Shown piece by piece: positions 27,051-36,161 of a stretch of DNA of 47,953 bases; the stretch's first letter is position 1; the number at the start of each line of letters is the position of its first letter. The DNA is from an uncultured Anaeroplasmataceae bacterium. Lineage in GTDB: Bacteria; Bacillota_I; Bacilli_A; Acholeplasmatales; Anaeroplasmataceae. Where the stretch lies: NCBI GenBank assembly GCA_934229785.1, contig CAKQEA010000015.1, positions 1 through 47,953 on the forward strand, in the 5' to 3' direction. The translations under genes and the position numbers were made by a program. The notes beneath the pieces were generated by a model. It saw only the letters and a program-made list of their open reading frames with translations. It was not told the origin of the DNA and did no database searches.

Positions 27051-27425
27051 ATGAGATTTATAGTTGATATTGATACGATGGAAGATGTAAAAGATGACAT
27101 TTTTGATAGTGAAATTTGGTTTTTCGCTTTTAAAAAGGTTATTGATAGTGATTCTGTTGGTGGCAAAATTTTATGGGTATTAGTACTTTGGCCCTTTTTG
27201 CTACTTGAAATATGTTTAGGACTTATTATACTAGCACTCGGAATTTGTCTTGGAATACCTTATCTATTTTTTTTATGCATCTGCCCGATTTTAAATATTT
27301 ATGTACTGAAGGAAAGTATAGATGAGGACTGTATTCCTCTTAAAATTATGGCAATTATAGGAATTATATTTGATAATATTGTGCTTATTTTTTGTATACT
27401 TATTTATTCTGGTATAATATCTTAG
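27051..27425 (+). CDS. small membrane protein, last gene of the G-tract operon
   Basis: A 124-residue protein. About 40 acidic residues at the N-terminus precede three hydrophobic segments (LWVLVLWPFLLLEICLGLIILALG, a cysteine-containing short hairpin, and IMAIIGIIFDNIVLIFCILIY). ATG 27051 is chosen over GTG 27045 for its spacing from GGTGGTGAT. No family recognised. A terminator follows. Confidence 0.65.
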   Translation: MRFIVDIDTMEDVKDDIFDSEIWFFAFKKVIDSDSVGGKILWVLVLWPFLLLEICLGLIILALGICLGIPYLFFLCICPILNIYVLKESIDEDCIPLKIMAIIGIIFDNIVLIFCILIYSGIIS

Positions 27426-27450
27426 TGTAAGTAATTATTATAATTGATTA

Positions 27451-27490
27451 AAGATACATTTGAAAATTATTAAAAATGTATCTTCTTTTT
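27451..27490 (+). terminator. terminator of the G-tract operon
   Basis: AAGATACATTT pairs with AAATGTATCTT (27451-27461, 27474-27484), then a T-rich tract. Confidence 0.8.
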
Positions 27491-27581
27491 TATAAAGATT
27501 CTTTAGTTTGAAAATTAGAGTTATAAAATAATACATAAGAATTATTTTTTAAAAATTTGTAGAAAAATAGGAATGTATTAA

Positions 27582-27722
27582 GAATTTATTAGAAAAGCTA
27601 ATAAATGGATAGAATTAGCAATAAATCAGGGATATGATTATTCTGAATCTAGTTTAGGAGCTTGGGATCAAGAACAAGAATCAGGAAAAAAAACAATTAA
27701 AGAATATTGTTTTAAAATATGA
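27582..27722 (+). pseudogene. C-terminal fragment of a Sel1-repeat protein
   Basis: An open frame without a start reads KANKWIELAINQGYDYSESSLG and then an acidic tail. This is the closing half-repeat of Sel1 proteins (EA.KWF.LA..QGYDYA..RL), like the end of the intact gene at 29434. It indicates that a second Sel1 gene once stood here and was cut down by deletion. Confidence 0.6.
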
Positions 27723-27731
27723 AAAAAAAAG

Positions 27732-27768
27732 AAAGGGTTGTGCCAAGTGTTAATACTTGGCTTAAATT
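27732..27768 (+). promoter_or_regulatory. hairpin between a ribosome site and the start codon
   Basis: The site AAAGGG (27732-27737) is 31 bases from ATG 27769, too far for normal use. Between them a perfect 7-bp hairpin (27742-27748 with 27755-27761) would bring the two to about 11 bases. Structure-assisted initiation is possible. Confidence 0.4.
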
Positions 27769-28455
27769 ATGATAAATGAAGAAAAATTCTTTAAATTAAT
27801 AGATAAAAATACAAATACAGCTGAAATTAAGGATGTTTATGAATTTATTCTTAAAATAAATGCTGTAAGCATTAATCAAATTCAAAAAGAATTTAAATAT
27901 GGTTTTAATAAAGTTAATATATTTATTGAAATACTTGAAGCTTGTGGCTTAATTACATCTAAAGTACAAGGTGAAAGAAAAATTATCGGTACTTTAGATG
28001 ACTTAGAAAAATCTTTATCAGAAATAACTGATTATATAAATGTTTTAGAGAACCAAGAAAGCTTAAATGAATATAAAAGGAATAAATTTATTAGTAATTT
28101 AACTCCAAATGCATTAAATGAATTAAAGAAGTATAATTTATTTGATGAGGTTTATAAAGCTACTCATGGTGCTATTGCTATTGATGCTACTGATATTAAT
28201 ACATTAATTGGTGATGAAAAAATAATTGCCTATTATAATGATTATATAGATTCAAATTATAATTTTGAACCTACAATTGTATCAAATGATAAAATTTCTA
28301 AAGGCCTTGTTATTATTGAGACTGGGTCTACTTTATCAACAGTTGATAGGATTATTACTAATATAAAAGATAAATTTACTGAAATTGAAATTATTTTCGC
28401 TTGTAGTGAGCGTAGCGATGAAAAAACTTATCTTACATTTATAGGTACTAAGTAA
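27769..28455 (+). CDS. FtsK-gamma-like winged helix joined to an FtsZ C-terminal-like domain
   Basis: A 228-residue protein. Residues about 20-65 (ILKINAVSINQIQKEF, then KYGFNKVNIFIEILEACGLI) follow the FtsK gamma winged-helix pattern (..SISLLQR.F.IGYNRAA.L.D.LE..G.V), which in FtsK reads chromosome orientation sites. Residues about 135-228 (AIAIDATDINTLIGD; SKGLVIIETGSTLSTVDRI; EIIFACSERSDEKTYLTFIGT) resemble the FtsZ C-terminal domain (..VD.ADV...M..; A.GVL.NITG..DL...E; ..IIFG...D......V.VIATG). No GTPase or motor domain is present. The first match is fairly clear; the second is by eye. It could act on division or on DNA segregation. Confidence 0.5.
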   Translation: MINEEKFFKLIDKNTNTAEIKDVYEFILKINAVSINQIQKEFKYGFNKVNIFIEILEACGLITSKVQGERKIIGTLDDLEKSLSEITDYINVLENQESLNEYKRNKFISNLTPNALNELKKYNLFDEVYKATHGAIAIDATDINTLIGDEKIIAYYNDYIDSNYNFEPTIVSNDKISKGLVIIETGSTLSTVDRIITNIKDKFTEIEIIFACSERSDEKTYLTFIGTK

Positions 28456-28519
28456 TATTAGGTAGTAATTATTAAATTTATAAATAAAATAATAAATATG
28501 TATAATTTTTAAAAAAATA

Positions 28520-29090
28520 GCGTAGTTTTATATTCTCCCAAAAATTTATATAGTTTATGTTGATAAATATGTCTTTGTAGTTTCATCTTAAATATTCCAT
28601 CGACAATTAAATATTTAATCGATTTTGTTAGTTTGATTTTAATTTCTTTTGAAAATTCAATGAAATGTAAATCTTTATGATAGAATATATTAGATAATAG
28701 CTAGTAAACCTAAATCGAATACATCTGAGAAAATATGATTAACGGCTAGATTACCAACAGTAAGGCGATTTTGACATCTATTTTTTCACCACTACGAAAA
28801 CATGTTTTATACTTATATCGTGTAAATTTGCGTAATATTAGTATTTTTTGAGAAAATCTAACAAAATAATTCAGTAATCCATTTTGCATCCATATTATCG
28901 TCTTTTTACCTTTAATGGTCTTTACTCATTTAGGATTAGCAATGATTACGTTAATTTTGTCTTCTAAGATATTAAAAAACGAAATCCAGTATTTAGTTGT
29001 TGATTCCATATATAAAAAGAAACTATCATTAGAGATAAGCCATTTTTTAAATTCAATTAAGTCATTGTTAAAATTTGAAAATCTTTAATG
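28520..29090 (-). pseudogene. IS110-family transposase remnant
   Basis: Read on the minus strand with frameshifts and stops: DLIEFKKWLISND, MESTTKYWISFFNILED, VKTIKGKKT, then LRKFTRYKYK and NRLTVGNLAVNHIFSDVFD. These are the ordered motifs of the DEDD transposase of IS110 elements (MESTGKYW...NILE; VKAIKGKKTD; LR.L.RYR..L; NR....L......SDVFG). The acidic catalytic residues are partly lost and several stops interrupt it, so it is inactive. Confidence 0.75.
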
Positions 29091-29400
29091 ATTACAACAA
29101 CAAAAGATTTGTGTATATATCAACTCCACAACAAATTAGATATTTAATAAGTACCTCCTTAAATAATATCACAGGAGGAAAGTTCATTGACTAAGTTATC
29201 ACACTTTAGAACGAACTAAACGTCATTGATTAGTCTACGTACTTTATGTTTGTGCATGAAAAGAATAACTTTGTCATTGGTTAATATGCTGGTTTAATCT
29301 GAGATGTAGAAGTCTACAACTCACCATACCGTGATATATGTTGTGAAGACGCTTATTTATAATTAGTTTATACTATATATTTGTTTTCAAAAATATTTGT
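29091..29400. other. non-coding stretch upstream of the IS110 remnant
   Basis: About 310 bases without a gene, lying on the 5' side of the decayed minus-strand IS110 transposase. In the IS110 group this end carries the structured bridge RNA that guides insertion, so the stretch could be its relic; no clear fold was identified by eye. An AGGAGG-like block lies at about 29173. Confidence 0.3.
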
Positions 29401-29433
29401 ACCTTTTAAAGTACAAGAAAGGCATTGACTAAT

Positions 29434-31479
29434 ATGGGATTACTAAAAGAAGAAATTGAAAATTTGATTGAAGAAGCCAATAAAGGTGACTTTGAAGCTC
29501 AAACTAATTTAGGAGATTGTTATTTTTATGGTGATGGTGTATCAAAAAATTATGAAGAAGCTGTAAAAATGTATACCTTAGCTGCAAATCAAAATTATGC
29601 TCCTGCACTAAAAAGATTAGGTAATTGTTATTATAATGGCGATGGTATTAAGCAAGATTTTACTGAAGCTTTAAAAAAATGGATGCAAGCTGCAGATCAA
29701 AATTACGTTCCTGCCTTTAACAATATAGGCTATTATTATGATTATTATGATGATGAAAGAAATTACACTGAGGCTATAAAATGGTATAAGCTTGCTGCCG
29801 AACAAAATTATGCATTTTCTCAAAATCATTTAGGAGATTGTTATTTTTATGGTAAGGGAGTAGATAAAAACTATAGTGAAGCTGTAAAATGGTACAAATT
29901 AGCTGCAACCCAAGGAAATGATAAAGCTCAACTAAAATTAGGCTTTTGTTATAATCATGGATTTGGTGTTAATAAAGATTATAATGAGGGTGTAAAATGG
30001 TATAAATTAGCTGCAGATCATGGCAATATATCTGCTCAATATAATTTAGGTATTTGCTATACAAAAGGACAAGGTGTTAATAAAGATTATTATGAAGCAG
30101 TAAAATGGTATAAACTAGCTGCAACCCAAGGATATGCCTCTGCTCAATATAATTTAGGATATTCTTATTATACTGGTAAAGGAGTAGATAAGAACTATAA
30201 TGAAGCTATAAGTTGGTATAAACTATCAGCAGACCAAGAGTTTGCACCGGCTCAAAAAAAATTGGGAGATTGTTATTATTATGGTTATGGAGTAGATAAA
30301 GATTACAATGAAGCTATAAAATGGTATAAACTAGCGGCAGCCCAAGAATATGCCTCTGCTCAAGCAAATTTAGGAGACTGCTATTATTATGGTAATGGTG
30401 TAGATAAAGATTATAGTGAAGCTGTAAAATGGTATAAACTTGCAGCTGAGCAAGCAAATTTAAAAGCTAAATTTTTATTAGGTTTTTGCTATTTTAATGG
30501 TTATGGAGTTTCAATAGACTATAAAGAGGCTGTAAGATTATATAAAGAAGCTGCAGTAGAGGGTGATGGGCCTGCCCTAAATAATTTAGGCTTTTGCTAC
30601 GAATGTGGAAAAGGTGTAGAAAAAAATTATAAAGAGGCTGTAAGATTATATAAAGAAGCTATAAAAGAAGGTTATGAGTATGCTTATAGCGATTTAGGAC
30701 AATGCTATAAATATGGCAAGGGAGTAGAACAAGATTATACTGAGGCTTTTAAATGCTTTGATTATCTAGCTAATCAAGATGACGCATTAGGTCAGTATGA
30801 ATTAGCTTGGTTTTATTTTTTTGGATATGCAGTGAAACAAGATTATAAAGAAGCTTTTAGACTTCTTAAATTATCAGCTGATAAAGGTTATGGAGATGCT
30901 CAATGTTTTTTAGGTAATTGTTATTATGATGGTGAAGGTGTAGAACAAAATTATGAAGAAGCAGTAAAGTGGTATAAACTTGCTATCGATAATGATAGTT
31001 GTGAAGCACAAAATAATTTAGGAACTTGTTATGCAAAAGGTTATGGAGTAAAACAAGATTATAAAGAAGCTATTAAATGGTATAAATTAGCAATCAAGAA
31101 TGAAAATTATTTAGCATATTTTAATTTGGGATGCTGCTATTCAAATGGAGAAGGTTTAGAAGAAAATAAAGAAGAAGCTATAAAATTGTATAAAATTGCT
31201 GCCGAAAAAGATATTGAAGAAGCACAATGTGTTTTAGGTTCGTGCTATTTTTTTGGTGATGGAGTAGATAAGGATTACAATGAAGCAGTAAAATGGTATA
31301 AACTTGCAGCTGAACAAGAATATCCAGAAGCACAATGTAATTTAGGCATTTGTTATAAATATGGCTATGGTATTGATAAAGATGAAAAAGAAGCTGATAA
31401 ATGGTTTGAATTAGCAAAGAGTCAAGGATTTGATTATGCTAAATCTAGGTTGACTGGTTGCAATCAAAATCAAGAATAA
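29434..31479 (+). CDS. Sel1-like repeat protein, 18 tandem repeats
   Basis: A 681-residue solenoid made of 18 consecutive Sel1-like repeats of 36 residues (one of 35), from about residue 20 to the end. Consensus: A..NLG-CY.YG.GV.KDY.EA.KWYKLAA.QG. It starts with a short charged helix and shows no signal peptide or membrane helix, so it is probably cytoplasmic. Sel1 proteins are scaffolds for protein contacts, and several act in signalling or stress. ATG 29434 is chosen (AAAGG site); TTG 29425 is closer to the site and possible. A fragment of a paralogue lies at 27582. Confidence 0.92.
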   Translation: MGLLKEEIENLIEEANKGDFEAQTNLGDCYFYGDGVSKNYEEAVKMYTLAANQNYAPALKRLGNCYYNGDGIKQDFTEALKKWMQAADQNYVPAFNNIGYYYDYYDDERNYTEAIKWYKLAAEQNYAFSQNHLGDCYFYGKGVDKNYSEAVKWYKLAATQGNDKAQLKLGFCYNHGFGVNKDYNEGVKWYKLAADHGNISAQYNLGICYTKGQGVNKDYYEAVKWYKLAATQGYASAQYNLGYSYYTGKGVDKNYNEAISWYKLSADQEFAPAQKKLGDCYYYGYGVDKDYNEAIKWYKLAAAQEYASAQANLGDCYYYGNGVDKDYSEAVKWYKLAAEQANLKAKFLLGFCYFNGYGVSIDYKEAVRLYKEAAVEGDGPALNNLGFCYECGKGVEKNYKEAVRLYKEAIKEGYEYAYSDLGQCYKYGKGVEQDYTEAFKCFDYLANQDDALGQYELAWFYFFGYAVKQDYKEAFRLLKLSADKGYGDAQCFLGNCYYDGEGVEQNYEEAVKWYKLAIDNDSCEAQNNLGTCYAKGYGVKQDYKEAIKWYKLAIKNENYLAYFNLGCCYSNGEGLEENKEEAIKLYKIAAEKDIEEAQCVLGSCYFFGDGVDKDYNEAVKWYKLAAEQEYPEAQCNLGICYKYGYGIDKDEKEADKWFELAKSQGFDYAKSRLTGCNQNQE

Positions 31480-31597
31480 TATATAGATTGTTAGAAGTAA
31501 AAGAAAAAATATACATAGGACTTACGTAAAATCAAAAAATCAAGTTGTAATGAAAAAATTACAACGTACAGTGACACATTTACTAAATAAATAAATT

Positions 31598-31639
31598 AGC
31601 CTATATAAACACAAAAATTGGACAGTATAGGCTTTTTTT
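31598..31639 (+). terminator. terminator after the Sel1 gene
   Basis: AGCCTATA (31598-31605) pairs with TATAGGCT (31626-31633), followed by T residues. Confidence 0.75.
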
Positions 31640-32123
31640 GCTTGATTTTTATTCAATAATTATTCTAAAAAAATTGATGTTTTAGATGGCTTATAATAAA
31701 ATTTCGTTGCTTCAATTTTTGTAAAACCTGATAGTAAAACATATATTTATCATGTTGTTGAGAAAAATTATAGGAAAGTCAAAGAAATTTTTATTTTCGG
31801 ATGGAATTACATATGCTCAAACAGCAGTTATTTATAATCCTTTTGATAATATAGTTTTAACCCCAACATAAAGAAATAATTTTGATATTGATAAAAATAG
31901 TAATATATTAATAAATATTTATCGATTATATCATATCCACATTTTGCAAGAAATAATTTAATATTAGGAGAAAAAATTAAAATGATACTAAAATAGAAAA
32001 TATCCTTTTGGTCTGTAAACACTCTATTTGCCAAAGCCTCCATCAAATTCACGCCAAAGTCACCATTGATATTGGCTTATTTGGCTTCGCAATATATAAT
32101 GATATATTGAGTTGATACTATTT
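31640..32123. other. gene-free stretch, no recognised content
   Basis: About 480 bases with only short broken frames on both strands. The segment around 31700-31830 (+ strand: FVKPDSKTYIYHVVEKNYRKV) and the minus-strand frame near 31850-32050 (LMEALANRVFTDQKD) look protein-like, which suggests decayed genes, but neither was recognised. Confidence 0.35.
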
Positions 32124-33397
32124 ATGAATGATTATAAAAAGAGAATTATTGATGATATATTAAAAGAGAAACTAGAAAGTAAAGGTGCCATTTAAATAGA
32201 AGGACCCAAATGGTGTTGTAAAACTACTGCAGCTGAACAGGTTTCAAAAAGTATTTTATATATGTCAAATCCAAGAATAATAAAACAAAATTTAATGCTT
32301 GCTGATTCGAATCCGGAAATTCTTTTAAGAGGAGATACACCCAGATTAATTGATGAGTGGCAAATTGCTCCTAAATTATGGGATGCTATAAAATTTGAGG
32401 TTGATCAAAGAAGAATGTTTGGTCAATTTTTTTAACTTGTTCAGCTGTTTTAGAAGATACAAGTGAAATTATTCATACCGGAACAGGTAGATTTACGTGG
32501 GTCAAAATGCGTCCAATGTCTTTATTTGAATCAGGAGAATCAAGTGGAAGTGTAAGCCTTGAAGAATTATTTAGTGGTAATGATAATATCTATGGAGAAT
32601 CTATGCTTTCCTTAGAAGATATTGCGTTTTTAGTGTGTCGAGGAGGTTGGCCTATTTCTACATATTTAACAGGTAAAAGTGCTTTGTCTTTAGCAATTGA
32701 TTATTATGATGTTGCTGTGTATTCTGATATCTCAAGAGTTGATAATGTTAAAAGAGATTCTGAAAAGGTTAAAAGAATTATGGCTTCTTATGCTAGAAAT
32801 CAAGGTTTGCAAATAGGTGATGATACAATTGTTAATGATATAATAACGAATGAAGAAGAAAATATAAATGTTAAAACTGTTCATTCATATATTTCAGCAT
32901 TAAAGAAAATTTTCGTTATTGAAGATATGAAAGCTTGGAATCCTAATCTAAGAAGTAAAACTGCAATTAGAACATTAGATACTAGATACTTCATAGATCC
33001 ATCGATTGCTGCTGCATCCTTGGGATTTGGCCCAGGTGATTTAATTAATGATTTAAATACTTTTGGATTTATGTTTGAAACATTAGCAGTAAGAGATTTA
33101 AGAGTGTATGCAGATGCTCTTGGTGGCATGGTTTATCATTATCGTGATAAAAATAATTTAGAATGTGATGCTGTAGTTCATTTAAGAAATGGTAATTATG
33201 GATTGATTGAAATCAAACTCGGTGGTGATAAGCTTATTGAAGAGGGAGCAGAAAATATGTTAAAGCTTAAAGGTATTATAGATTTAGATAAAATGAAAGA
33301 ATCATCATTTTTAATGGTACTTATTGCTACAGGGAATATTGCATATAAGAGAAAGGATGGAGTTTTAGTAGTTCCTATAGGTACTCTTGGTAAATAA
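32124..33397 (+). pseudogene. AAA ATPase with DUF4143 domain, disrupted
   Basis: A COG1373-type ATPase gene with three lesions. An early TAA sits where a Leu codon would be just before the P-loop (about 32196). The Walker A reads IEGPKWCCKTT, with Cys for Gly. A one-base loss in a T7 run (about 32427-32433) shifts the frame at the GQF.LTCSAV sensor segment. The rest is intact to 33397, including MRPMSLFESGESSG and the C-terminal nuclease-like E..ECDAVVHLRNGNYGLIEIKLGGD of DUF4143. Such ATPases are of unclear role and are often in mobile DNA. Confidence 0.88.
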
Positions 33398-33536
33398 TTG
33401 TATTAGTATTAAAACTAATAATTTTAATCTAAGAAGATATAATTTTAATATATTGTAATTATATTAAAAAAAATAACACTATAGGTTATAAATAATATAT
33501 AATATAATTGATTAAGTTATATTGGAGGTAGATAAA

Positions 33537-33704
33537 ATGATATTTGAATTAACAGAGATGGAAGTTAAATTAACTAAAATGCTATTAAATGAAGAGTTAG
33601 ATCAAATTGAAGAATTGATAAAAGATGCAAATGAGTCTGATAAAAAAGATTTAATTTCTCAAGCTGAAATGATGAAGAGTATTTTAGCTAAACTATCAAA
33701 ATAA
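33537..33704 (+). CDS. small acidic hypothetical protein
   Basis: A 55-residue soluble, helical protein (MIFELTEMEVKLTKMLLNEELDQIEELIKDANESDKKDLI..). GGAGGT ends seven bases before the ATG at 33537, which settles the start. No membrane helix and no recognised family; similar small helical proteins exist in Firmicutes. Confidence 0.65.
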   Translation: MIFELTEMEVKLTKMLLNEELDQIEELIKDANESDKKDLISQAEMMKSILAKLSK

Positions 33705-33806
33705 TTATTAATTTGAAAGCTTTATAATAATTTAATATGATACTTTGTAATTTGACAAAATATAAAATATAAAATATAATTATTTTATTGAATGAGGGGT
33801 GTTAAA

Positions 33807-34226
33807 ATGCTATATTTAGGCTTATTTGTTTCAATATTCATTTTTTCATCCCTATTTTTGTTGTTGATACTGTATTTTATATCTGTCTTTAAAAAAAGAT
33901 TTGATTTAGCCAATATCTTATTTCCATATACTTTTTTACACTCTTTTTTTACATTATTAATATTATATTGGTCATTAATAATTATGAATAGAAGCTTTAA
34001 TATTGTATATAGTTTGAATATTAATTACAATTATACATTATTTTTTATAATACCCATTATGTTACTAATTGGAGTATGTGATTTTTTTGTAAGAAAAAAT
34101 TTAGCTTGTAAATCTAAAGTAATTAGGTTTTTTAGGTTTTTATTGCCACTAGCTGTAATAATATTATATACATTATGTGCAATATTGTTTTTCTTTAATT
34201 GCAATTATTTTTATTTTTTGAAATAA
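33807..34226 (+). CDS. hypothetical membrane protein, four helices
   Basis: A 139-residue protein with four hydrophobic segments and a basic loop (FVRKNLACKSKVIRFFRF) before the last one. ATG 33807 is preferred because AGGGGTG lies just upstream; ATG 33792 lies immediately upstream of that site. No family recognised. Confidence 0.65.
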   Translation: MLYLGLFVSIFIFSSLFLLLILYFISVFKKRFDLANILFPYTFLHSFFTLLILYWSLIIMNRSFNIVYSLNINYNYTLFFIIPIMLLIGVCDFFVRKNLACKSKVIRFFRFLLPLAVIILYTLCAILFFFNCNYFYFLK

Positions 34227-34234
34227 TGTTAAAA

Positions 34235-34248
34235 TGTAAACGTTATCA
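34235..34248 (+). promoter_or_regulatory. candidate CcpA cre site
   Basis: TGTAAACGTTATCA matches the cre consensus TGWAANCGNTNWCA at every position. It lies 142 bp before the ACT/DUF711 operon, in the only long intergenic stretch there. Confidence 0.55.
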
Positions 34249-34390
34249 ATGATTGTTGTTTGTTTAATTTCTTTAATTAATGAATTTAATATTGTAAAAT
34301 ATTTATAATGTTAATATTTTTTAATTAATTTTATTTTAATGAAAATAATGCATTAACATAATTAAATTTTAAGGTAAGAGGTATTGAAGT

Positions 34391-34660
34391 ATGAATGCGG
34401 TTTTGTCTGTTGTAGGTAAGGATACAGTTGGTATTCTTGCGAGTGTTTCTGGAAAGTGTGCTGAATTTAAAGCTAATGTTATAGATGTTAGCCAAACTGT
34501 TATTGATAATTATTTTGCGATGTTTATGATTATTAATATTGATAGTTTAACAATTGAATTTAATGATTTTGTTGATGTTTTAACATCTGTTGGAAAAGAA
34601 AAGGCTTTAGATATTCATGTAATGCATGAGGATATTTTTAATCTAATGCATAAGATTTAA
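34391..34660 (+). CDS. ACT-domain protein (UPF0237)
   Basis: An 89-residue protein that is a single ACT domain, a small ligand-binding fold that usually senses amino acids. It begins [37 protein letters not shown], the UPF0237 signature. AGAGGT precedes the ATG. It is followed after 13 bases by the DUF711 gene, a pairing conserved across many Firmicutes and Archaea, so the two probably work together, perhaps with this protein as a regulatory subunit. Confidence 0.93.
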   Translation: MNAVLSVVGKDTVGILASVSGKCAEFKANVIDVSQTVIDNYFAMFMIINIDSLTIEFNDFVDVLTSVGKEKALDIHVMHEDIFNLMHKI

Positions 34661-34673
34661 TGGTGGTGATTGT

Positions 34674-36032
34674 ATGTATAATAAACAAGAAATTATGGAA
34701 ACAATCAAGATGATTCAAGAACAAAATCTTGATGTACGTACTATTACTATGGGTATTTCACTTATTGATTGTATGGATACAGATATAAATAAATCATGTG
34801 AAAAGGTATATAATAAAATTTATAATTATGCTAAGGATTTAGTTAAAACAGGTGAAACTATTTCTAAAAAATATGGTATTCCTATTGTCAATAAAAGAGT
34901 CTCTGTTACTCCTATTTCTATGCTTGTTGGAGTAAGTGGAGGTGATCCTGTATTATATGCAAAAACCTTGGATAGGGTTGCTAAGGATATTGGTGTTAAT
35001 TTTATTGGTGGGTATACAGCGTTAGTTCAAAAGGGATTTGCTCCTGGTGAAAGGGAATTGATTGATTCTATTCCTCGTGCTCTTAATGAAACTGATTTGG
35101 TTTGCTCATCTGTAAATATTGGATCTACTCGTGCTGGTATTAATCTTGATGCAGTTAAGATAATGGGACAGAAGGTTATTGAGGCTGCAGAGTTGACTAA
35201 GGATAGAGAATGCATTGGTGCATCTAAGCTTGTTGTTTTTTGTAATGCTGTAGAGGATAATCCGTTTATGGCAGGTGCTTTCCATGGTGTTGGTGAAGCT
35301 GATTGTGTCATTAATGTTGGTGTATCAGGTCCCGGTGTTGTTCGTGCTGCTATTCATAATGCACCTAAGGATGCATCTATTGCTGAAATTGCTGATATTA
35401 TAAAGAAGACTGCCTTTAAGGTTACAAGAATGGGTCAGCTTGTTGGTGTAGAGGCGTCAAAGATGCTTGGTGTTGAATTTGGTATTGTTGATTTATCGCT
35501 TGCGCCTACTCCAGCTGTTGGTGATTCAGTTGCTCACATATTAGAAGAAATTGGTCTTGAGCAGGTTGGTGGTTGTGGTACAACTGCTTGTCTTGCAATG
35601 CTAAATGATGCTGTAAAAAAGGGTGGAGTTATGGCATCTAGTAGAGTTGGTGGATTATCAGGTGCCTTTATTCCTGTAAGTGAGGATGCTGGTATGATTA
35701 GTGCAGCAAAATCAGGCTCTTTAAAGATTGAAAAGCTAGAGGCCATGACTGCTGTATGTTCAGTTGGACTTGATATGATAATAATACCTGGTGATACTAC
35801 AGCTGAGGTTATTTCAGCACTTATTGCAGATGAAGCAGCAATTGGTATGATAAATTGTAAAACAACTGCAGTACGTGTTATTCCTGCAATTGGTAAAAAA
35901 GAAGGAGAAACTCTTAATTTTGGTGGATTATTAGGCTATGGTCCTATTATGCCATTATCAAAGCTAAAGCCAAATACATTTATTAATCGTGGTGGTCAAA
36001 TTCCAGCACCACTTAATAGCTTAAAAAATTAA
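34674..36032 (+). CDS. PFL/DUF711 family protein (UPF0210)
   Basis: A 452-residue cytoplasmic protein of the UPF0210 (DUF711) family, which shows remote similarity to pyruvate formate-lyase-like folds but has no established reaction. The [13 protein letters not shown] start, [42 protein letters not shown] and the late [32 protein letters not shown] are diagnostic. GGTGGTGAT lies before the ATG. Second gene of the ACT pair, possibly under the cre site. Confidence 0.93.
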   Translation: MYNKQEIMETIKMIQEQNLDVRTITMGISLIDCMDTDINKSCEKVYNKIYNYAKDLVKTGETISKKYGIPIVNKRVSVTPISMLVGVSGGDPVLYAKTLDRVAKDIGVNFIGGYTALVQKGFAPGERELIDSIPRALNETDLVCSSVNIGSTRAGINLDAVKIMGQKVIEAAELTKDRECIGASKLVVFCNAVEDNPFMAGAFHGVGEADCVINVGVSGPGVVRAAIHNAPKDASIAEIADIIKKTAFKVTRMGQLVGVEASKMLGVEFGIVDLSLAPTPAVGDSVAHILEEIGLEQVGGCGTTACLAMLNDAVKKGGVMASSRVGGLSGAFIPVSEDAGMISAAKSGSLKIEKLEAMTAVCSVGLDMIIIPGDTTAEVISALIADEAAIGMINCKTTAVRVIPAIGKKEGETLNFGGLLGYGPIMPLSKLKPNTFINRGGQIPAPLNSLKN

Positions 36033-36050
36033 AAATATATTTTTAGATTT

Positions 36051-36076
36051 GAAGCCTTTAGGCTTCTTTTCTTTTT
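36051..36076 (+). terminator. terminator after the DUF711 gene
   Basis: GAAGCC-TTTA-GGCTTC (36051-36066) followed by a T-rich tract. Confidence 0.85.
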
Positions 36077-36161
36077 GGAATTCAAAGTGTTGAAAGTTGC
36101 TACGTATTGATTATTTAAATTATTTGAGATATAATTTATTTAAAGAAGGAGCGTATAGAAA

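Noticed and set aside
31178..31417. Minus-strand frame inside the Sel1 gene
   Set aside because: It is low-complexity (Tyr, Leu, His, Gln) and arises from the repeated codons of the sense strand.
31828..32052. Minus-strand frame of 74 codons
   Set aside because: The start of the frame looks protein-like, but there is no ribosome site and the rest is aromatic-rich AT sequence; kept only as possible debris.
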